From: JBGMEA01 sp041447245
Lineage (GTDB): Bacteria > Bacillota > Clostridia > Eubacteriales > Anaerofustaceae
Length of the DNA stretch: 64,000 nt
Direction of reading: 5' to 3'
Assembly (NCBI GenBank): GCA_041447245.1
Contig: JBGMEA010000023.1
Span: forward strand, 62,001 to 126,000
Made by a program: the position numbers and the translations under genes. This document shows positions 58,247-64,000 of the stretch, in pieces. The notes beneath the pieces are model-generated. The model was not told the origin of the DNA, made no database searches, and was given only the letters and a program-made list of their open reading frames with translations. The first letter of the stretch is position 1. Every line of letters starts with the position of its first letter.

Positions 58247-59258
58247 TTTTGATTATGAATTACCACAGGAGTTAATTGCCCAAACACCGCTGCAAGACCG
58301 TGCATCCTCAAAATTGCTGGTTGTGGACAGAGTAACGGGAATGTTGGAAGACAGGCATTTTTATGATGTTCTCGAATATCTGAATGAAGGAGATTGTTTG
58401 GTTGTCAATGACTCCAAAGTTTTGCCTGCGCGTATTTACGGAATCAAGCGGGAAACACAGGCGAAAATAGAATTTTTACTCGTGAAACAGTTGGGAACCG
58501 ATCGTTGGAGAGTCATGGCGAAACCCGCAAAAAGATTAAAAATAGGTACAATTGTAGACTTTGATGAGAAACTTACGGCAACAGTCATAAATAAGAGAGA
58601 AGACGGGCTTCTTGAGGTGCAATTCCAATCCGAAGGATCGTTATTCGAAGCGCTTCACAGAATCGGAACGATGCCATTGCCGCCATACATCAAAACAAAA
58701 CTGAAAGATCAAAACCGTTATCAGACAATCTATGCCGATAAAGAAGGTTCCAGTGCCGCACCGACGGCAGGACTACATTTTACGGAAGAATTATTGCACG
58801 AAATCGAAGAAAAAGGCGTAAAAATAGCGAAAATCACGTTGCATGTCGGACTCGGAACTTTTTTGCCTGTCAGTGAAGATGAGATAACCGAACATAAAAT
58901 GCACAGCGAATATTACGAAATCAGTCAAGATGCTGCCGATTTGATCAATCGAACAAAAAACGAGAGACATCGTGTGATCGCAGTCGGAACGACGAGCGTC
59001 CGCACATTGGAAAGTTGTGCGGAACGAAACGATGGAAAAATAACAGCAGAAACAAGAGAAACCGATATCTTTATTTATCCCGGATTTCAATTTCGGGTTG
59101 TGGATCATTTGATTACGAACTTTCATTTACCGAAATCGACATTATTGATGCTGATTTCAGCGTTTTATGACAGAGAAAAAATACTGGAAGTTTACCGTTA
59201 TGCTGTTCAGCAACAATATCGTTTCTTCAGCTTCGGTGATGCCATGTTGATTTTATAA
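58233..59258 (+). CDS. queA: S-adenosylmethionine:tRNA ribosyltransferase-isomerase
   Basis: A 341-residue enzyme that transfers and isomerises the ribosyl part of SAM onto preQ1-tRNA to give epoxyqueuosine. FDYELPQELIAQTPLQDRASSKLLV, NDSKVLPARIYG, GTMPLPPYIK and DKEGSSAAPTAGLHFTEELL are diagnostic. The ruvA-ruvB-queA order is the common one in Bacillota. The tgt gene that often follows is not next; an aminotransferase is. Confidence 0.97.
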   Translation: MKTIDFDYELPQELIAQTPLQDRASSKLLVVDRVTGMLEDRHFYDVLEYLNEGDCLVVNDSKVLPARIYGIKRETQAKIEFLLVKQLGTDRWRVMAKPAKRLKIGTIVDFDEKLTATVINKREDGLLEVQFQSEGSLFEALHRIGTMPLPPYIKTKLKDQNRYQTIYADKEGSSAAPTAGLHFTEELLHEIEEKGVKIAKITLHVGLGTFLPVSEDEITEHKMHSEYYEISQDAADLINRTKNERHRVIAVGTTSVRTLESCAERNDGKITAETRETDIFIYPGFQFRVVDHLITNFHLPKSTLLMLISAFYDREKILEVYRYAVQQQYRFFSFGDAMLIL

Positions 59259-59276
59259 AATAATTCGGGAGAGTAC

Positions 59277-60476
59277 ATGAGAAAACCATTGTCAGACAAG
59301 CTTAAACAGATTACCCCTTCCATGACGCTGAGCATTACCAACAAAACAAAAGAACTGCGTTCCGAAGGATATGATACGATATCATTCGGAGCAGGGGAGC
59401 CGGATTTTCCGGTCAATGATGTCATCAAAAAAGCGGCTATAGAAGGAATCGAAAAAAATTATTCGAAATATACGGAAGTCACGGGTATGCTCGCACTGCG
59501 TGAAGCTATCTGCGAACATTTACTGCGGGAAAACGGTCTTCGGTATCAGCCGAACGAAATTATCGTATCAAGCGGTGCAAAACATTCGTTGTTTACGGCA
59601 CTTCAGGCGCTGCTCTCGGATGGAGATGAAGTGATTATTCCCGCGCCTTATTGGGTCAGCTATTCGGAAATGGCAAAAATAGCCGGCGGTAAAATCGTTG
59701 TAGTTGATACAAAGAAAGAAAATAACTTTATTCTTCAACCGGAAGAGCTGAAAAAGGCGATCACTTCAAGGTCAAAAGTGATTATGCTGAACAATCCTTC
59801 CAATCCTACCGGAGCGGTTTATACAAAAGATCAGTTAAAAGCAGTCGCGGAGATTTGCGAAAAAGAAGGAATCTATATTCTCAGTGACGAAATATATGAT
59901 CAATTCGTTTATGAGGGGCATCAGTTTGTTTCCACTGCTTCTCTGTCGGATGCCATCAAAGATATCACGATAACGGTAAATGGGCTCTCAAAAACCTATG
60001 CGATGCCCGGCTGGCGAGTCGGGTATGCCGCGGCGAATCAGGAAATCGTCAAAGCGATGTCTACGATTCAAGGGCATTGCGTCTCGCATACATCAAGTAT
60101 CAGCCAATATGCATCAATTACAGCATTAAAAACAGACCAAGCCTTTGTACAGGACATGCTGGAAGAATACAAACGCAGAAGAATCTTCATGAAGAGTTGC
60201 TTTGATTCCATGCAGGGAATTTCCTATTCCGATCCGATGGGTGCGTTTTACTTCTTTGTGGATGTCAGCGATTTTTACGGAAAAGCCTATGAAGGGACAT
60301 TGATTGAAGATTCGCTAAGTTTTTGTGAGACATTTCTTAAACACTATTATGTTGCGATTATCCCGGGTATCGGATTCGGAAACGATCATTTTGTACGTTT
60401 TTCGTATGCTTGCAGCATGGATGATATTAAACGGGGACTGGGACGATTCAGCGACTTTTTATCAAAAATCAAATAA
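59277..60476 (+). CDS. Aspartate aminotransferase-like PLP enzyme (class I, subgroup Ib)
   Basis: A 399-residue aminotransferase. N-terminal PSMTLSITNKTKELRSEG and ISFGAGEPDFPVNDV mark the Ib subgroup; LNNPSNPTGAVYTKDQL, LSDEIYDQFVYEG and the PLP Lys239 in NGLSKTYAMPGWRVGY follow. Likely converts aspartate and 2-oxoglutarate to oxaloacetate and glutamate; prephenate transamination is also known in this subgroup. It sits between queA and purB, and its product aspartate feeds the purB pathway one step earlier (adenylosuccinate synthesis). Confidence 0.9.
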   Translation: MRKPLSDKLKQITPSMTLSITNKTKELRSEGYDTISFGAGEPDFPVNDVIKKAAIEGIEKNYSKYTEVTGMLALREAICEHLLRENGLRYQPNEIIVSSGAKHSLFTALQALLSDGDEVIIPAPYWVSYSEMAKIAGGKIVVVDTKKENNFILQPEELKKAITSRSKVIMLNNPSNPTGAVYTKDQLKAVAEICEKEGIYILSDEIYDQFVYEGHQFVSTASLSDAIKDITITVNGLSKTYAMPGWRVGYAAANQEIVKAMSTIQGHCVSHTSSISQYASITALKTDQAFVQDMLEEYKRRRIFMKSCFDSMQGISYSDPMGAFYFFVDVSDFYGKAYEGTLIEDSLSFCETFLKHYYVAIIPGIGFGNDHFVRFSYACSMDDIKRGLGRFSDFLSKIK

Positions 60477-60494
60477 TGAACGGCGGTTATAGTA

Positions 60495-61931
60495 ATGAGC
60501 GAACAGGAATATTATCAGAATCCTTTAATCGAGCGATACGCGTCAAAAGAAATGCTCCATCTCTTTTCTGCGGATAAAAAATTCTCCACATGGAGAAAAT
60601 TGTGGGTTGCTCTGGCTAAAGCGGAGAAACAACTCGGCATAAACATTACTGAGGAACAGATCGAAAAAATGCAGCGGAATGTGGAAAACATCGACTATGA
60701 TCTTGCAAAATCATATGAAAAGAAATTCCGACATGATGTTATGGCACATGTGCATACGTTCGGAGACTGCGTTCCCGAAGCAAAAGGAATCATCCATTTG
60801 GGTGCGACGAGCGCATTCGTAGGGGACAATGCCGATTTGATCATTTATGACGAAGCGTTGCATATGGTTAAAAAAGAATTGGTCAATGTAATTGCTGTTT
60901 TGTCCGATTTCGCAATGAAATACAGAGAAATGCCGACATTGGGTTTTACTCATTTTCAACCGGCTCAGTTAACGACAGTAGGGAAGCGCGCTTGTCTGTG
61001 GTTGACTGATTTAATGCTGGATTATGAAGAGCTGGAATTCGTGCTCTCCACTATGCGTCTGCGCGGCGCAAAAGGGACGACAGGAACGCAGGCGAGCTTT
61101 ATGGAACTGTTTGACAATGATGAAGAGAAAGTCCGTAAAGTGAATGAACTGGTGTTAAAAGAAATGGGGTATGACAAAGATTTCCCCGCAACAGGTCAAA
61201 CATATACCCGAAAATTCGACAATCGCATTATGAATGTGCTTTCCTCGATCGGACAGAGTCTGCATAAATTCGCGACCGACATGCGCCTGCTTCAATCGAT
61301 GAAAGAAATTGAGGAACCGTTTGAGCAAAATCAGATCGGTTCATCCGCAATGGCGTACAAGCGCAACCCGATGAGATGCGAGCGAATTTGCTCTTTGTCG
61401 CGATATATGATTGCTGCAACTCAGAATACGGCGATGACGGCTTCTGTACAGTGGTTTGAACGAACGTTGGATGATTCCGCGAACAGACGGATTTCGATTC
61501 CCGAATCGTTTCTATGCTGCGATGCAGTTTTGTCCATTGCATATAATGTCATAAAAGGACTGAACGTAAATGAAAAAGTGATCCACAAAAATATCATGGC
61601 GGAATTACCGTTCATGACTACGGAGAACATTCTGATGTCGGCCGTGAAAAAAGGCGGGGATCGTCAGGAACTGCATGAAAAAATCCGCCAATATTCCATG
61701 ATTGCCGCTAAAAGAGTGAAAGAAGAAGGAAAAGATAACAATCTGTTGGAACTGATCGCAGAGGATCCTGAGTTCGGAGTCAGTGAATCGGAATTGAAAG
61801 ACATTCTTAAACCGGAAAAATACATCGGCAGAGCGGCGAATCTGACAAAAGAATTCATTGAATCGGATGTTGCACCGATACTGACAAAAGATAAAAACCT
61901 GCTCGGTATCGAAGTGGATCTCAAAGTATAA
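60495..61931 (+). CDS. purB: Adenylosuccinate lyase
   Basis: A 478-residue member of the aspartase/fumarase superfamily, acting twice in purine synthesis (SAICAR and adenylosuccinate cleavage). HDVMAHVHTFGDCVPEAKGIIHLGATSAFVGDNAD covers the first signature, GFTHFQPAQLTTVGKRA holds the catalytic His, and the mobile loop GSSAMAYKRNPMRCERI is the family signature. The length fits the longer, eukaryote-like type common in clostridia and Bacteroidetes. 18 bases after the aminotransferase. Confidence 0.95.
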   Translation: MSEQEYYQNPLIERYASKEMLHLFSADKKFSTWRKLWVALAKAEKQLGINITEEQIEKMQRNVENIDYDLAKSYEKKFRHDVMAHVHTFGDCVPEAKGIIHLGATSAFVGDNADLIIYDEALHMVKKELVNVIAVLSDFAMKYREMPTLGFTHFQPAQLTTVGKRACLWLTDLMLDYEELEFVLSTMRLRGAKGTTGTQASFMELFDNDEEKVRKVNELVLKEMGYDKDFPATGQTYTRKFDNRIMNVLSSIGQSLHKFATDMRLLQSMKEIEEPFEQNQIGSSAMAYKRNPMRCERICSLSRYMIAATQNTAMTASVQWFERTLDDSANRRISIPESFLCCDAVLSIAYNVIKGLNVNEKVIHKNIMAELPFMTTENILMSAVKKGGDRQELHEKIRQYSMIAAKRVKEEGKDNNLLELIAEDPEFGVSESELKDILKPEKYIGRAANLTKEFIESDVAPILTKDKNLLGIEVDLKV

Positions 61932-61950
61932 AAAAAAAGAGAATAAGAAA

Positions 61951-63183
61951 ATGAATGTTACGGAACGTTTTTTACACTACATTAAATATGACACGCAGTC
62001 GGACGAACACTCCCAAACCACACCAAGCACAAAAAAACAGTTGCTACTCGGAAACGAATTGGTAAAAGAACTGCATGAAATCGGCATCGATAATGCATTG
62101 ATCGATGAGTTCGGCTATGTGTACGCTTCGATCAATGCAACATCTGCAGATGCCAAAACTCCGACCATCGGATTGATCGCACATATGGACACCTCGCCTG
62201 ATATGAGCGGAGAACATGTTCAAGCAAAAATGATCCCTTCTTACGATGGCAAGGATATTGTTTTGGATGAGGAAAAAGGAATTGTGATGCGTGCGGAAGA
62301 ATATTCTGCGCTAAAAGAATATGTCGGACATGATTTGATTGTAACGGATGGAACCACTTTGTTGGGTGCGGATGATAAGGCAGGGATTGCAGAAATTATG
62401 AGCTTGGCAGAATATTATCTCTCGCATCCCGATGCGGCGCATCCTGCGATTGCTATCTGCTTCACCCCGGATGAAGAAATTGGATCCGGAGCCGATCATT
62501 TTGACTTGAACCGATTTCACGCGGATTACGCCTATACAATCGATGGCGGACAAGTGGGTGAAATCACCTACGAAAATTTCAACGCGGCGTCCGCTAACAT
62601 ATCCATCAAAGGGAGTAATATCCATCCCGGTGACGCGAAAGGAAAAATGCGCAACGCGTTGCTCATTGCAATGGAATTCAACAGCATGCTGCCATGCGCT
62701 GAAATTCCTGGCGCAACCGAAAAGTATGAAGGGTTTTATCACTTGACTGATTTGTGCGGAGATGTGGAACATGCGGAGCTAAAGTATATTTTGCGGGATC
62801 ATGATCTGGAAAAGTTGGAAGATAAGAAGAAGTACATTGATCACATTGTGAAGTATCTGAATGAAAAATATGGCACTGATATTGTGCAATCAACTGTGCA
62901 TGATTCTTATTACAATATGAAAGAAAAAATATTGCCGCATTTCCATTTGGTGGAAAACGCTCTTGATACAATGAAAGAATTGGGAATCAACCCCATCATG
63001 AAACCGCAGCGCGGTGGCACGGATGGTGCTCGTTTGAGCTTTATGGGATTGCCTTGTCCGAATTTGGGTACCGGCGGTCAGAATTTTCACGGGAAGTATG
63101 AATACATTTCCGTTCAGGCGATGGAACTTTCCGTTGAACTGATAAAAGCCATTCTGATGCGATACGCTCAGAAAAAGAGTTAG
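61951..63183 (+). CDS. pepT: Peptidase T (tripeptide aminopeptidase)
   Basis: A 410-residue M20 zinc peptidase releasing the N-terminal residue of tripeptides. FLHYIKYDTQSDEHSQTTPST at the start, metal-site motifs IAHMDTSPD and LLGADDKAGIAEI, catalytic Glu in FTPDEEIGSGADHF, and the dimerisation lid domain in the middle; the C-terminal PQRGGTDGARLSFMGLPCPNLGTGGQNFHGKYE is typical. Start at the ATG at 61951. It ends 9 bases before polA. Confidence 0.95.
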   Translation: MNVTERFLHYIKYDTQSDEHSQTTPSTKKQLLLGNELVKELHEIGIDNALIDEFGYVYASINATSADAKTPTIGLIAHMDTSPDMSGEHVQAKMIPSYDGKDIVLDEEKGIVMRAEEYSALKEYVGHDLIVTDGTTLLGADDKAGIAEIMSLAEYYLSHPDAAHPAIAICFTPDEEIGSGADHFDLNRFHADYAYTIDGGQVGEITYENFNAASANISIKGSNIHPGDAKGKMRNALLIAMEFNSMLPCAEIPGATEKYEGFYHLTDLCGDVEHAELKYILRDHDLEKLEDKKKYIDHIVKYLNEKYGTDIVQSTVHDSYYNMKEKILPHFHLVENALDTMKELGINPIMKPQRGGTDGARLSFMGLPCPNLGTGGQNFHGKYEYISVQAMELSVELIKAILMRYAQKKS

Positions 63184-63192
63184 GGGGATTTC

Positions 63193-64000
63193 ATGAACAA
63201 AACAGTAATGATTATTGATTCCTTTTCACTGCTTTATAAAGCTTTTTTTGGAGTGCGTCCGATGCGCGCAAGCGATGGAACACCCACCAATGCTATTTAC
63301 GGTTTTATGAATATGCTTCTGAAACTGGTGAAGGAATATCATCCAGAGTATTTATTCGCGGCATTCGATGCCGGGAAAGTAACTTTTCGTACGCAAACAT
63401 ACGAAGCTTACAAAGCGGGCAGGCAAGAAATGCCCGAAGATCTGCGAATGCAGGTACCGATTATCATGGAACTCATGAAACAAGCCAACATCATTTTTTT
63501 ACAGCGTGAAAATTATGAAGCAGATGATATTCTTGGATTTGTCAGTCATGCGGCAGCCGATCACGGATATGAAACCATTATTGTTTCGGGAGACAGGGAT
63601 TCCTTCCAACTTGCAAGTGAAACGACAAAAATCTTGTATGCCAAAAAAGGAGTCAGCGATACAGTATGGGCTGACCGCGCATATATCTATGAAACCTATC
63701 AAATAGAACCGAAACAACTCATTGATGTGAAAGCCTTGATGGGAGACAAGTCGGATAACATCCCGGGAATTGCAGGTGTCGGAGAAAAAACGGCGTTGAA
63801 TTTAATTCAGTCCTATCAGTCATTGGATGGTGTATACGAACACATTGACGAGATCAAGGGGAAACTGAAAGAAAAATTGATCAATGAAAAAGAAATGGCT
63901 TATCTGAGCAGAGAACTTGCCACGATATGCACAGACGTCCCTGTTGATTTTGTTTTAAACGGAGAATACGCATATGATTTTACAGCCGAAGAGGTTGTCC
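63193..64000 (+). CDS. polA: DNA polymerase I, N-terminal part (cut by window edge)
   Basis: The first 269 or so residues of PolA; the gene runs off the right edge with the frame open. The 5'-3' exonuclease domain is complete to about residue 200: NKTVMIIDSFSLLYKAFFGV, FAAFDAGKVTFRTQTYEAYKAGR, EADDILGFVSHAAADHG, SGDRDSFQL and the helix-hairpin-helix MGDKSDNIPGIAGVGEKTALNLI. The Klenow part lies outside. The ATG at 63193 follows AGGGGGA. It removes RNA primers and fills gaps in repair and replication. Confidence 0.95.
   Translation, partial: MNKTVMIIDSFSLLYKAFFGVRPMRASDGTPTNAIYGFMNMLLKLVKEYHPEYLFAAFDAGKVTFRTQTYEAYKAGRQEMPEDLRMQVPIIMELMKQANIIFLQRENYEADDILGFVSHAAADHGYETIIVSGDRDSFQLASETTKILYAKKGVSDTVWADRAYIYETYQIEPKQLIDVKALMGDKSDNIPGIAGVGEKTALNLIQSYQSLDGVYEHIDEIKGKLKEKLINEKEMAYLSRELATICTDVPVDFVLNGEYAYDFTAEEVV

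Overview
The window looks like a chromosomal segment of a low-G+C, anaerobic Bacillota, most likely a Clostridia-type organism. Supporting signs are AT-rich intergenic DNA, strong AGGAGG-like ribosome binding sites, frequent TTG/GTG starts, a pyruvate:ferredoxin oxidoreductase, a FabT/FabK-type fatty acid operon, a Phe T-box leader, and an RNase P RNA that looks like the ancestral type A rather than the Bacillus type B. Most of the DNA is core genome. No rRNA, CRISPR array, prophage, plasmid or intact insertion sequence was seen. Layout. 1-1.4 kb: the end of gltX and a DMT transporter with a very His-rich tail. 1.5-10.9 kb: one complete fatty-acid operon (fabT-fabH-acpP-fabK-fabD-fabG-fabF-accB-fabZ-accC-accD-accA) with a consensus promoter, a palindromic operator on the start site and a strong terminator. 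11-16.4 kb: a six-gene, tightly coupled envelope glycosylation module (GT-C membrane transferase, WecE-like sugar aminotransferase, ATP-grasp ligase, two small multidrug-resistance-like membrane proteins, GtrB/ArnC-like polyprenyl-phosphate glycosyltransferase). Its layout copies the logic of the proteobacterial Arn pathway and it is the most interesting region. 16.4-20.5 kb: an accessory patch with a TetR regulator and two dehydrogenases on the minus strand, interrupted by two decayed IS256-family elements in the same orientation. 20.6-29.4 kb: ychF, a PlsC-like acyltransferase with a zinc-ribbon tail, a GltS-like symporter, T-box-controlled pheST and an orphan URO-D-type methyltransferase. 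29.4-36.8 kb: tRNA-Leu, cca, lemA plus a DUF2207 protein, a MATE pump, an MBL hydrolase and rsmG. 36.8-40 kb, minus strand: scpB-scpA, an M50 protease and lysA. 40.1-44.9 kb: rnr, rluB, an unknown protein, mnmM-like and an RpiR regulator. 44.9-50.5 kb: tRNA-Asn, a class A PBP, trmK, a Nif3-like protein, rnpB and a lipase-like hydrolase. 50.6-64 kb: nifJ, sirtuin, a deoxyinosine-type glycosylase, yigZ, a small PAS protein, ruvAB, queA, an aspartate aminotransferase, purB, pepT and the 5' part of polA. How the genes fit together: the acc/fab operon makes malonyl-CoA and acyl-ACP, and PlsC-like chemistry uses acyl chains for phospholipid. The PBP, LysA (meso-DAP to lysine), MurR/RpiR regulator and glycosylation module concern the cell wall. 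gltX, pheST, the tRNAs, cca, rnpB, rsmG, rluB, trmK, mnmM, queA and rnr form the translation and RNA-processing complement. Gene starts were set by ribosome-binding-site position. Assignments come from motif and family recognition by eye, with no database search.
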